From assembly GCF_018474015.1 (NCBI RefSeq), contig NZ_JAHCSG010000002.1, positions 496,001 to 560,000 of the forward strand: a stretch of DNA of 64,000 bases. The letters are read 5' to 3'. How positions within the stretch are numbered: the first letter of the stretch is position 1; each line of letters begins with the position of its first letter. The stretch comes from Williamsia sp. CHRR-6. GTDB lineage: Bacteria > Actinomycetota > Actinomycetes > Mycobacteriales > Mycobacteriaceae. Positions 20,079 to 28,463 of the stretch are shown piece after piece. The notes beneath the pieces are model-generated. The model ran no database searches, had not been told where the DNA came from, and was given only the letters and a program-made list of their open reading frames with translations. Position numbers and translations under genes: made by a program.

Positions 20079-21248
20079 TCAGTCGGTGGAGTCGGCGCTC
20101 GTCGGCCCGAATGTCCCGGTGAACGCCACCGGCGCGCGGGACGGATGCGCCCCGTGACGTACCAGGTACTCGCGGAAATAGGGTGTCGCGAAGTCGACCT
20201 GCCCGCGCCGGGGCTGGAAGATCAGACCCTGATCTTCCAGTACCGCACGCACATTGGAGGCCGCCTGGATGGTGATGCCCAGGTGTTCGGCCACCGTGGA
20301 GGTGGCGGCCGGGCCGTCGGTGTCGGCCATCGCAGCCAGGTAGTCACGTTGCTGGGTGGTCAGGGTGATCAGCGCTGGTTCGTGCACCATCGACCCCATC
20401 AGCTCGGTGGCCCGGGCGATGGCGGCGTCGACGTCGGCGGCACTGATCGCCTCGGCGTCGGGGGTGGCGCGCCAGGCGACGTCGCCGATGAGTTGGGTGA
20501 GGTAGGGATAGCCGTAGGTGGCGGCGGTGGCCCGATCGAGATCGGCGGGATCGATGTGTCGTCCGTTGGTGGCGATCGGTTCGAGCAAGGCGATGCGGGC
20601 ACTGTCCCAGCCCAGCGGGGCCACGTCGATGCGGATCGCCCGCCGCAGGAACGTGGTGTGGGGGAAGTCGAGCAGTTGGTCGAGCTGATGCGGTAACCCG
20701 GCGGCGGCGAAGGCGATGGGCCGGTTGTCGCGACGCAACTGTTGGACTGCGGCCCCGATGGTGGAGGTGTCGGTGAGCGAGTTCTTCTCCACCTCGTCGA
20801 GGGTCAGCAGGATGCCTGAGTGTGGATTGCGTTCGGCGATGGCGTCGAACAGGTCGCTCAGTCGCGAGTACAGGCTGGGGACTTCCTGATTGCGGCGGGT
20901 CGCCGAGGTGGTGATGCCGCCGAGCGAGGCGATGGAGGCGCCGGTGACGATGCGGTCGATCGGCGTTCCCTGCACCTTGGCCAGGGCACGCACGATGGTG
21001 GTGCCCACCAGGTGATCGACCACGCCGGGGGTGGCGATCTCCGAGAGCACCACCCAACCGCGATCGGTGGCGGTGTCCTCCATGGCGCTGAGCAGAACGG
21101 TCTTGCCCATGCCGCGATGCCCGCGCACCAGGTACTGCTCGGGGCTGCCCTCGTCGAGGCGTTCACCCACCCGACGCAGGATCTCGTCGCGGCCCACCAG
21201 AGCAGGTGGAAACGACCCGAAACCGGGCTGGAACGGACTGGTGGTCAT
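20079..21248 (-). CDS. AAA-type ATP-binding protein (archaeal ATPase/AAA_16-like)
   Basis: A 389-residue P-loop ATPase. Walker A is RGHRGMGKTVLL near 45 and Walker B is GILLTLDEVEKN near 140. After the ATPase core (about 15-260) comes a winged-helix-like region (LTTQQRDYLAAMADTDG and TSTVAEHLGITIQAASNVRA, about 300-350) that could bind DNA. No membrane segment. The ATG at 21248 is preferred over 21314. It is divergent from the SOS-controlled imuA' gene, sharing a roughly 280-base promoter region. Role unknown; a STAND-like or DNA-transaction ATPase is possible. Confidence 0.75.
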   Translation of the reverse strand: MTTSPFQPGFGSFPPALVGRDEILRRVGERLDEGSPEQYLVRGHRGMGKTVLLSAMEDTATDRGWVVLSEIATPGVVDHLVGTTIVRALAKVQGTPIDRIVTGASIASLGGITTSATRRNQEVPSLYSRLSDLFDAIAERNPHSGILLTLDEVEKNSLTDTSTIGAAVQQLRRDNRPIAFAAAGLPHQLDQLLDFPHTTFLRRAIRIDVAPLGWDSARIALLEPIATNGRHIDPADLDRATAATYGYPYLTQLIGDVAWRATPDAEAISAADVDAAIARATELMGSMVHEPALITLTTQQRDYLAAMADTDGPAATSTVAEHLGITIQAASNVRAVLEDQGLIFQPRRGQVDFATPYFREYLVRHGAHPSRAPVAFTGTFGPTSADSTD

Positions 21249-21423
21249 CGGGCGCCCCGCTCGTGGTGAATCGTGGTGACTTTGTGCCACATGTATACCA
21301 CTCGATACTGACATTGCTGTTCAGAGCACTCTTTTCTGTGATGAATACAAGTGACAAAGTTCTGCTGTCCACTCTGCAGACAACCTCGTTGACGATTGTC
21401 GGACCCCACCTCTACCCTCAGAT

Positions 21424-21439
21424 ACGAAAGCATGTTCGA
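21424..21439. promoter_or_regulatory. LexA (SOS) box upstream of imuA'
   Basis: ACGAAAGCATGTTCGA fits the mycobacterial LexA palindrome TCGAAC-N4-GTTCGA with two mismatches, both in the left half. It lies 90 bases before the imuA' ATG, in the region shared with the divergent ATPase gene. Confidence 0.75.
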
Positions 21440-21528
21440 CTGATCGTTGAGTGTTCGCACCTTCCCTGCGCACACCTTCCCCGCGGTGAGTGGATGCGTT
21501 GGAAAGTGTTGTCTTCGAGGGAGAGATC

Positions 21529-22338
21529 ATGACGTCTGCGTACGCGCGGGAAGCCGATCGACGGGTGGCCGAGACCCTGGCCGAACTGCGGGCCAAGCTC
21601 GCTGCGGCTTCGGCGGAAAAGTCGGCGCCGGTGGTGCCTGAGGGCCAGGACACGGTGACCGTGGCCGCCTCCGAACGCCCCGAACGGCAGCTGTTACCCA
21701 CCCCTGAAGTGCTCGCCCCGTTGTTTCCCGGCGGCGGGTTGGCGCGGGGAACGGTGGTGGCGGTCGACGGCGCCCGGTCGGTGTTGGTGTCGATGATCGC
21801 CGAGGTCACCGCGGCCGGCGGATACGTCGCGGTGATCGGGCTGCCGCATCTGAGCCTGCACGCCGCCGCGGAGATGGGGGCGGATCTGTCCCACATCGCT
21901 ACCGTCGGGGCCCCCGGACCTGATCCGGTCGAGGTGGCCGCGGTGCTGCTCGATGGACTCGATCTGGTGGTGGTGGGGCTCGCCGGTGCGTCGGTACCCC
22001 CGTCACGGACCCGGGCGGTGATGGCGCGAGCACGTGCCAAGGGTGCGGCGATGCTCGTCACCGACGGCGTCTTCTCGGGTGCACATGCCACCCTCACCGC
22101 GCAGGTGGCCGACTACCGTCACCTCCCGTATCGGCATCTGGGACATGGACGTATCGCGGGGCTGTCGCTGACGGTGGCAGCCACCGGCCGAGGTATGCGA
22201 CGCATCGAGACCGGGCTCGACGTGGTGTCACAGCGCGGCCGGGTCCGGCTGGTCGCCGCCACCCCGGGCACGGCGGTCGGCGAGTCGACCACGCCACAGC
22301 CGCAGGTGGGATCGCGGTCGCTGTCGGTGGCCAACTGA
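21529..22338 (+). CDS. imuA': ImuA'-like SOS mutagenesis protein
   Basis: A 269-residue protein with a diverged RecA-like core (LLPTPEVLAPLFPGGGLARGTVVAVDG and SVLVSMIAEVTAAGGYVAVIGL). The position where RecA has a Walker A loop shows no intact GxxxxGK. It is the accessory partner that links ImuB and DnaE2 in the mycobacterial mutasome. The ATG at 21529 follows GAGGGAGAG; an in-frame GTG at 21490 has no such site. The stop overlaps the imuB start by one base (TGATG), so the pair is coupled. Confidence 0.85.
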   Translation: MTSAYAREADRRVAETLAELRAKLAAASAEKSAPVVPEGQDTVTVAASERPERQLLPTPEVLAPLFPGGGLARGTVVAVDGARSVLVSMIAEVTAAGGYVAVIGLPHLSLHAAAEMGADLSHIATVGAPGPDPVEVAAVLLDGLDLVVVGLAGASVPPSRTRAVMARARAKGAAMLVTDGVFSGAHATLTAQVADYRHLPYRHLGHGRIAGLSLTVAATGRGMRRIETGLDVVSQRGRVRLVAATPGTAVGESTTPQPQVGSRSLSVAN

Positions 22339-23954
22339 TGACCGCGACCGCGGCTCCCGCAGTGGTGGCCATCGACCGGACGGCCGGACGCCGCACCCTG
22401 GCGCTGTGGTGCCCGGACTGGCCAGCGATCGCGGCTGCCGCCGAGGCCGATCTGTCTCCGGATCGGCCGGTGGCTGTCATCTCCGCCAACCGGGTCACCA
22501 CGTGTTCGGCTCCGGCCCGGGCGGCCGGGGTACGCCGCGGCATGCGTAAACGCGAGTCGCAGGCGCGGTGTCCCCAGCTGCATGTGGTCACCGCCGATCC
22601 CGGTCGCGATGCGCGGCTCTTCGATCCGGTGGTGGCAGCGGTGACGCAGGTGATCCCCACCGTGGAGGTGTTGCGGCCGGGGCTGATGGTGTTGCCCGCG
22701 GCCGGGGCAGCGCGCTACTTCGGCAGCGAGGAGACCGCGGCGGAGAAGCTGATCGACGTGGTCGCTGCCGGTGGGGTGGAATCGCAGACCGGTATCGCCG
22801 ATGAGCTGTTCACCTGCGTGGTCGCAGCGCGGCACGGCCGCATCGTGGCTCCTGGTGGCGACGCCGCATATCTGGCGCCGCTGCCCATCGCCGAACTCGG
22901 TGCCGAGCCCAGCCTGTGTGAGCCCGAGCGTGAGGATCTGATCGATCTGTTGTGGCGCTTGGGTGTTCGGACCATCGGGACGTTCGCCGAGCTGGCCTCA
23001 TCCGATGTGGCCACCCGGTTCGGCTTCGACGCGATCGCCGCGCATCGGGCGGCGCGGGCTCTGCCCGGTCGGCCACCCTCGGGGCGGTTACCTGCCACCG
23101 ATGTGGTGATCGACCACGAGTGTGATCCGCCGATCGACCGGGTGGACGCCGCCGCGTTCGTCGGTCGCCGGTTGGCCGACGAGTTGCATCGCGCCCTGCT
23201 GTCGGCGTCGGTGGCATGCACGCGACTCACCGTGCACGCCAGCACCACGGGGGGACAACACTCCTCGCGTACCTGGCGCTGCGCCGAGCCGCTGACACCG
23301 GAGGCCACCGCCGACCGCATCCGTTGGCAACTCGACGGGTGGCTCACCGGGCGCGCGGGCGATCGCCCCGACTCACCCATTTCGCGGTTGCGTCTGGAAC
23401 CGGTGGAGGTGGTCGATTCCGGTGCGCTGCAGTTCGGTCTCCGGGGAGCAGGGGTTCCTGGTGGCGACGGTGAGGTGGCTGATCGGGCGCGTCGGGCGTT
23501 GGTGCGGGTGCAGGGACTGCTCGGTGGCGACGCGGTGTGCATCCCGGTGCCCAGTGGTGGGCGAGGGGCGGCCGAACGGATCACGTTGGTGCCCTTGGGT
23601 GATGAGCTGGTCCCGGCCACCGACCCGACCGCCCCGTGGCCGGGTCGGGTGCCCGAGCCCGCACCGACGGTGGTGCTCGACGCCCCGGTGACGGTGTGCG
23701 ACGACGTCGGCGATCCGGTGCAGGTCACCGCGCGGGGTGCGTTCAGCGGCGAACCCGCCACCGTGGTCTGGGGATCACGGCAGTGGTCGCTGCAGTGGTG
23801 GGCTGGACCCTGGCCGGTGGACGAACGCTGGTGGGCCGCACCCGACGAGCGGGTCGGTACCCATGCCAGAGCTCAAGTGCTGCTGGATGATTCCCGCGCC
23901 CTGTTGCTGCGGTACCAGCAACAGTCCTGGGTCGTGGAAGGCGTCTACGAGTGA
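22338..23954 (+). CDS. imuB: ImuB, Y-family polymerase homologue (catalytically dead)
   Basis: A 538-residue Y-family (DinB/UmuC-like) scaffold for translesion synthesis with DnaE2. The palm region aligns (TLALWCPDWPA, APARAAGVRRGM, TGIADELF), but the acidic catalytic positions are lost. CPDW stands where DinB has a DxD-type residue, and VLPAAGAARYFG stands where the catalytic SxDE box would be. The helix-hairpin region (LWRLGVRTIGTFAELAS) and little-finger domain follow. A candidate beta-clamp peptide is QFGLRG near 366. A long C-terminal tail ends WVVEGVYE. It is cotranscribed with imuA'. Confidence 0.92.
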   Translation: MTATAAPAVVAIDRTAGRRTLALWCPDWPAIAAAAEADLSPDRPVAVISANRVTTCSAPARAAGVRRGMRKRESQARCPQLHVVTADPGRDARLFDPVVAAVTQVIPTVEVLRPGLMVLPAAGAARYFGSEETAAEKLIDVVAAGGVESQTGIADELFTCVVAARHGRIVAPGGDAAYLAPLPIAELGAEPSLCEPEREDLIDLLWRLGVRTIGTFAELASSDVATRFGFDAIAAHRAARALPGRPPSGRLPATDVVIDHECDPPIDRVDAAAFVGRRLADELHRALLSASVACTRLTVHASTTGGQHSSRTWRCAEPLTPEATADRIRWQLDGWLTGRAGDRPDSPISRLRLEPVEVVDSGALQFGLRGAGVPGGDGEVADRARRALVRVQGLLGGDAVCIPVPSGGRGAAERITLVPLGDELVPATDPTAPWPGRVPEPAPTVVLDAPVTVCDDVGDPVQVTARGAFSGEPATVVWGSRQWSLQWWAGPWPVDERWWAAPDERVGTHARAQVLLDDSRALLLRYQQQSWVVEGVYE

Positions 23955-23959
23955 CGGCT

Positions 23960-25255
23960 TCAGGTGCTGCGCGGATCGCTGACTACTCCGAGGAACAGCG
24001 GCAACGCGGTGGAGGTGTCGACGATCTGGTAGACGAAGGGGCGGTCGGCGGTGAACCTGATGCCCTGATCAGGCGTTGCAGTCGGACCCACGTCGATCTT
24101 CGTCACCGCGGCGGCCACCGTGCCCTTCTCACCGACGGTGATGGTGCCACTTTGGGCGGCGCGGGTGACCATCAGTCCGGGGCTGATGCCGGACAGGTCG
24201 GCACGATCGGTGAACAGTGATCGAATTCCCATGGTTTGCAATGCCGTACGGAGATCGATCGTCTCGGTGCTCTGCCACCGGGGGAGCGTCACGTCGACGG
24301 TGCGGGGTTGGGCGGACTTGAGTTCGGCGGCGACCGAGGACAACACCGCATCGGTCAGCACTGTGCTCGTGGTGGCCCCGGTAGCGGGCAGCACCACCTG
24401 CATGGCGAGTTCACCTGTGCCGTAGGGCAGTTCGATCGCGGTCCAGCCGGGTCCCTCGGCGATGCGGAAGGCACCAGAGTTCGCCATCATCGGCGTGCGC
24501 ACCACCCGATCCGGTGTCACCGAGAATCGGCCCTGCTCTACGGTTTTCGCGGCCGGGAACGGTGAGTTCCAGGCTGCTGCCAGGTACACCGTCGACAACA
24601 GCGACAGCAGGGTGCTCTTGTCGGGTGGGTTGGGTGCGCGAGTGATCTGACTGCCGGTGTTGACCGTGGTCCATTCGTTGATGGCGCGTTGGGCCTGATC
24701 GGTGGAGAAGTCCACCGGGTACACGCCGGTGTCGAAGTAGCGACTCAGCTCCACCAGATACTGCTTGCCGATCGGATACGACTTCTGCGCGAACACCCCG
24801 GTGGCCTGCCGGAACACCGGTGGGGTGGGCGGATTCTGCTCGTCCACCTTGCCTGGGTCGCCACCGACGGCTGTCACCTGACCGGTCAGCGCTGCCACCG
24901 CGCGCGGCGTGTACGGCCCTGCCGCACGGTCGATCTCGTCGGCGGTCGCCCCGCGCGCACCGGCACGGACCATCGCCAGCGCCGTCATCAGACTCCACGG
25001 GGAGACGATCCGGTTGGCCCCTGCGGCCGACTGGCCGGCGATGGCGACGCCCAACCGGCGGGTGGCCCCGACCAGCGATTCCGAGTCGGCGCGTACCTCG
25101 TCGATGCCGATCTGGGTGAACGTCACGCTTGGCGCTTTGCTCAGCTGTGCCGTCGAGGGACCTTCAGTGTTCGAGGCGCACCCACTGATCAGCAGGACCC
25201 CGGTGCAGGTCAGTGACATGGCGGTGGTCCACAACCGGCGCGGGCAGAGTGTCAT
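23960..25255 (-). CDS. Serpin-family lipoprotein
   Basis: A 431-residue exported serine protease inhibitor-like protein. The N-terminus is a lipoprotein signal (LTCTGVLLISGC) with Cys26 as the lipidation site. Serpin features include IVSPWSLMTALAMVRAGARG, the breach/shutter strands and WTAIELPYG. The reactive-centre hinge is VGEKGTVAAAVTKID near 385, and the C-terminal signature FTADRPFVYQIVDTSTALPL follows. The hinge keeps small residues (GTVAAAV), as expected for an inhibitory serpin that can insert its loop. The gene is convergent with imuB, 5 bases away. The target protease is unknown. Confidence 0.88.
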   Translation of the reverse strand: MTLCPRRLWTTAMSLTCTGVLLISGCASNTEGPSTAQLSKAPSVTFTQIGIDEVRADSESLVGATRRLGVAIAGQSAAGANRIVSPWSLMTALAMVRAGARGATADEIDRAAGPYTPRAVAALTGQVTAVGGDPGKVDEQNPPTPPVFRQATGVFAQKSYPIGKQYLVELSRYFDTGVYPVDFSTDQAQRAINEWTTVNTGSQITRAPNPPDKSTLLSLLSTVYLAAAWNSPFPAAKTVEQGRFSVTPDRVVRTPMMANSGAFRIAEGPGWTAIELPYGTGELAMQVVLPATGATTSTVLTDAVLSSVAAELKSAQPRTVDVTLPRWQSTETIDLRTALQTMGIRSLFTDRADLSGISPGLMVTRAAQSGTITVGEKGTVAAAVTKIDVGPTATPDQGIRFTADRPFVYQIVDTSTALPLFLGVVSDPRST

Positions 25256-25303
25256 GCGGCGATCTTATGGGCGGTGACCGCCGATCTCGGTGAGTACTTT
25301 CAC

Positions 25304-26362
25304 TCACCAGTTGGCGCCGCGGGCCAGCACCGGCCACCGGTCCAGCAGTTCGCCATCACGCATCACCATCAGCTCGTCTACCAGGTTGACTGCGGTGCAC
25401 ACGTGATTGGGGGCCACCGCCAACCGGGTGCCCAGCGCGGGGGCGGGGCGGTCACCGAAGTCGACGGTGGCGTGATGCTCAGACAGCGCGACCACCCGGG
25501 CGTCGGGGTACGCGGGCAGCCGACCGAACCCGGTGGTCCACGGCGGGCGGTCGGCGCTGAGAATCTTGCTGCCGCAGTCGAGTACGGCTCGATGCGGTTG
25601 TCGATGCACGACGGTTGCGATGGCCACCAACGCCACGTCGTCGAAGGTGGCGGTGCCCATCTCCACCTGTTGGGCGTCGTTGAACGGATACACCCCCGGC
25701 CGGATCTCGGTCACCACATCGGGATCGGCGAGCGTGGCGGTGGGAGTGGATCCGCCGCTTCGGATTCTTGGTTCCACACCCACCGCACGTAGCGCCTGCG
25801 CCCCGGCGCTCAGTGCACGTGACTCCTGCTCGCCGGCCGATTGGGCGGTACCGGGGCCGTATCCATGGCCGGGGAAGGTGAACACCCCCACCACCGGTAG
25901 ACCTAGCGAACGCCCATGGGCTGCAATCACTCCCGCGTGTGCAGGATCGGTTCCGGTGCGGTGGTGGCCGGAGTCGAGTTCCACCAGCACCTCCACCTGG
26001 CCCATCATGGACCCGAGGCCGCGCGCGAGCGCTGTTGCCCCGTCGATCGAGTCGACGGCCAATCGCAGCGACGTGTGTGCCGCGATGGCCCGTAACCGTG
26101 TTGCAGTCGATGCGGTGACCCACAGGGGATAGGCGATGAAGAGATCGTCGACGCCGATGGCCGCGAACGCCTCGGCCTCGCCGATCGTTGCCACGGTCAA
26201 TCCGATTGCGCCGCTGCCGAGTTGACGCTGGGCGATCTCAGCGCACTTGTGGGTCTTGGCGTGCGGACGCAGATCGACACCGGCGTGTGCCGCCCAGCGG
26301 GCCATCCGGGTGAGGTTGGCGTCGAGGCGAGCCAGGTCGACCGCCAGATACGGGGTGTCCAC
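25304..26362 (-). CDS. DSD1/alanine racemase-like PLP enzyme (D-threonine aldolase type)
   Basis: A 352-residue fold-type III PLP enzyme. VDTPYLAVDLARLDANLTRM is the typical N-terminus and RPHAKTHKCAEIAQRQL carries the PLP lysine (HAKTHK). GHGYGPGTAQ and an internal metal-binding DELMVMRDG segment near the C-terminus are seen. This fits D-threonine aldolase/D-serine dehydratase-like enzymes acting on D-hydroxy amino acids. The GTG at 26362 is preceded by AATGAGG. An open frame to 26707 runs into a lower-GC region and is not coding. Confidence 0.83.
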   Translation of the reverse strand: MDTPYLAVDLARLDANLTRMARWAAHAGVDLRPHAKTHKCAEIAQRQLGSGAIGLTVATIGEAEAFAAIGVDDLFIAYPLWVTASTATRLRAIAAHTSLRLAVDSIDGATALARGLGSMMGQVEVLVELDSGHHRTGTDPAHAGVIAAHGRSLGLPVVGVFTFPGHGYGPGTAQSAGEQESRALSAGAQALRAVGVEPRIRSGGSTPTATLADPDVVTEIRPGVYPFNDAQQVEMGTATFDDVALVAIATVVHRQPHRAVLDCGSKILSADRPPWTTGFGRLPAYPDARVVALSEHHATVDFGDRPAPALGTRLAVAPNHVCTAVNLVDELMVMRDGELLDRWPVLARGANW

Positions 26363-26426
26363 CGCCTCATTGTGCGCTGTCCGTGTGGAGCCTGTTAGGA
26401 AATTCGTCACGTAGTAACGTGATTGC

Positions 26427-26714
26427 ATGTACGTTGCCCTTTTTCTTCTTGTAGGCATTATCGTCGCTCTGCCAATGTTGGCAGTTTCAAGTGTTATCGC
26501 GTTTGGCATATCGATTGCAACCAAATATCCTGTGAAAATAGTTCGCAGGACGCTTAGCGGTCTCTTTTCGGTAGTATTTTTTATACTCTTCGTCGCATAC
26601 TCTGGTTGGGATCTGACATCTGGCGTTTTGGGAATCAGTGCGCTCATTGGTTCCCTGGCGACGGTTGTGATAGTCGAGCTAGCTTTTCGCAGAAGGCAAT
26701 CGTCCATGCCCTAG
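26427..26714 (+). CDS. Small membrane protein, low-GC
   Basis: A 95-residue protein with three predicted membrane helices: LFLLVGIIVALPMLAVSSVI, LFSVVFFILFVAY and ISALIGSLATVVIVELAF. It ends with RRRQSSMP. The base composition is clearly AT-richer than the flanking core genes. No family recognised. It is the first of three plus-strand orphan genes at the left end of an accessory island. Confidence 0.6.
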   Translation: MYVALFLLVGIIVALPMLAVSSVIAFGISIATKYPVKIVRRTLSGLFSVVFFILFVAYSGWDLTSGVLGISALIGSLATVVIVELAFRRRQSSMP

Positions 26715-26762
26715 CCTCTTTCAAGGACGACGCGATCCGATCTCCCGAACCAATGGATTCGA

Positions 26763-27272
26763 GTGAAGATGATCTCTCAGTTCGGCAGCCTCCGGTATAG
26801 TCATGCATGTGGACAATCTCGACCGGCAACAAGTTCAGCTCGGGCCGTTCGACGAAGTTCTTACCGCGAATCTGAACTCGTCTGCCTTGCTGTCGCGCCA
26901 TTTGCAGTAGATGCGATTCCCGCTAGGGCAGTTCGGCGCGCGAGTCTTGAGCTAACTCCCGCCGATTCCGCAATCACCCGGGCTAGCGACGAGATTCTGA
27001 CGTTTGACTACATCCTGACGAACAAGTCGCCCCGCGAGTGGATCAACTACGGTGAAGACAAATCTACGGTAGCAGTCTATGTTGACGAACTGGCGCTAGG
27101 GTTTCAAGTCGTTGGAATTGGAGACCCGCTACCCAATTTGGCACCGGGCGCAGCGATACGCATTCCCGGGTCTCTGACGGGCGAGCTTACGAAAGGAGAG
27201 CATCGAGTTCGTGCGGATCTTGTAGACCTCGTGCTTCGCGCAAAGTTTGATATCAAACTTACGTTGACCTAA
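26763..27272 (+). CDS. Hypothetical protein, N-terminus uncertain
   Basis: A frame of 169 residues whose C-terminal 105 residues look like a real beta-rich domain (TRASDEILTFDYILTNKSPR ... LTKGEHRVRADLVD). The first 60 residues are Arg/Ser-rich and less convincing. A different frame, 26803-26910, encodes 35 more protein-like residues (MHVDNLDRQQVQLGPFDEV). A frameshift or a recent fusion near 26910 is possible. It lies in the AT-richer island and precedes a second unknown gene. Confidence 0.5.
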   Translation: MKMISQFGSLRYSHACGQSRPATSSARAVRRSSYRESELVCLAVAPFAVDAIPARAVRRASLELTPADSAITRASDEILTFDYILTNKSPREWINYGEDKSTVAVYVDELALGFQVVGIGDPLPNLAPGAAIRIPGSLTGELTKGEHRVRADLVDLVLRAKFDIKLTLT

Positions 27273-27359
27273 AATGTACTAGCGCCAAAAGCGTGGAGTC
27301 CAGACAGCCATTCCATCCGTAAAGTACTCATACATCTCGTTAACCTGGAGGCGCATACG

Positions 27360-27944
27360 ATGCCAGATTTAACGCCACCGAATCAACGTCCGGTGCAAGT
27401 GCAGCTCGAGGTAGACATTGTGCAAACCGACCGCGTGGCAGTCTGGGTCACGTCAATATTTTCCTATCGAGACGCCTTCACCTTCGAACTCAACATACGA
27501 AAGAAGGAATCGACAAAGTACATCGACACATACGGTTTCGGACGGCCGCCTTCGGATCAAACTGCAGGGCAAGTGTTGTTTGGGATGGAGTTTGCTGATG
27601 GATCGGTCGTAAGTAACTTGCCGAACCAGCGGCGCAGCGCACTCCACTTCAGCCATAGCTGGGGTGGTCGCCAAGCCGCAGGTACACGATTTTATTCGGA
27701 ATTACTCCCAGTGCCTGGGGATGCCATCGTCTATTTTGCGTGGCCGTACTACGGAATTGGTGAGTCCAACACCCGCGTGAATACGGATCCAATTCTCGAA
27801 GCAAGCCAACAGGCGATAGTACTCTGGGATGAGAAATCCGACGTGATCCACACTGTGCCTGAAGATGAGGCAGAGCTGGCAATTCCATCAGGCGGATGGT
27901 TCGAGAAGCAGGCGGGTTCAGGCGGTGGAAGCATCAGCGCATAG
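27360..27944 (+). CDS. Hypothetical protein
   Basis: A 194-residue soluble protein with a good ribosome site, CTGGAGG. It is beta-rich and aromatic (VQVQLEVDIVQTDRVAVWV, FGMEFADGSVVSNLP, GDAIVYFAWPYYGIG) with a Gly/Ser tail. No signal peptide and no family recognised. Codon use is AT-richer than core genes. Its 3' end overlaps, on the opposite strand, the last bases of an IS30 remnant, so the reading frame may be truncated or altered by the insertion. Confidence 0.6.
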   Translation: MPDLTPPNQRPVQVQLEVDIVQTDRVAVWVTSIFSYRDAFTFELNIRKKESTKYIDTYGFGRPPSDQTAGQVLFGMEFADGSVVSNLPNQRRSALHFSHSWGGRQAAGTRFYSELLPVPGDAIVYFAWPYYGIGESNTRVNTDPILEASQQAIVLWDEKSDVIHTVPEDEAELAIPSGGWFEKQAGSGGGSISA

Positions 27945-28155
27945 TTCGGCGACCACTTCGCTTGGCTTCTTCCAGTCGTGGATCTTACGGGGTCGGTCGT
28001 TGATCTCAGCGGCCACCGCAGCGAGGTAGCGGGGGTCGCTGGTGATGGCGACACCCTTGGGAAGTATTCACGCACGATCCGGTTGAGGTTGTCGTTGCTG
28101 CCCCGCTCCCACGGCGAGTGTGGATGAGCGAAGTACACCGGCAGACCGGTCGCCG
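27918..28155 (-). pseudogene. IS30-family transposase C-terminal remnant
   Basis: Translation shows GLPVYFAHPHSPWERGSNDN followed by LNRIVREYFP, matching the end of IS30 transposases; the E of ERGSN is the third catalytic residue of the DDE triad. After EYFP a single-base deletion shifts the frame. The other frame then reads KGVAITSDPRYLAAVAAEIN and PRKIHDWKKPSEVVAEL, ending at a TGA at 27918-27920. No N-terminus is present. It is fused directly to an IS3-type fragment. Confidence 0.75.
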
Positions 28156-28392
28156 ACACGCTTCTTGAGCCGCCGGATCTCGGCATACCCATCGCTGCTC
28201 ACCCCGCGGCGCTGCCCAGCATCGATCTGGGCCTTCCGCCGCCACCGCCGCAGCGTCTCCTCAGCGATCTGACGCTTGGCCGAGATCTGACGGATCGCTT
28301 CAAACTCGCCAGAGCTCGACATCAGACTCCAACGCCGTCTCCACCATGCGCACAGACTGCTGCCGGAACTCCGGCGGATACTGACGTGGCAT
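28156..28392 (-). pseudogene. IS3-family OrfA remnant, frameshifted
   Basis: Starts MPRQYPPEFRQQSVRMVETA, a typical IS3 OrfA N-terminus with its helix-turn-helix. A frameshift near ELW/SGE follows. The next frame continues EFEAIRQISAKRQIAEETLR then RWRRKAQIDAGQRRGV and DGYAEIRRLKKRVGD. The leucine-zipper part and OrfB are missing, and the sequence runs straight into the IS30 fragment around 28150. It is a decayed, non-functional element that marks the boundary of the orphan genes and the toxin locus. Confidence 0.75.
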
Positions 28393-28463
28393 AGCTCCAT
28401 CCCCTACAAAGATCGGAACTAAACCTGGGGTACTTCAGGGGTACCTCACAGCGTTACGGGTGC

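Noticed and set aside
26363-26707. N-terminal extension of the PLP enzyme at 25.3 kb
   Set aside because: The extension crosses the AT-rich start of an opposite gene and does not resemble the family; the GTG at 26362 fits.
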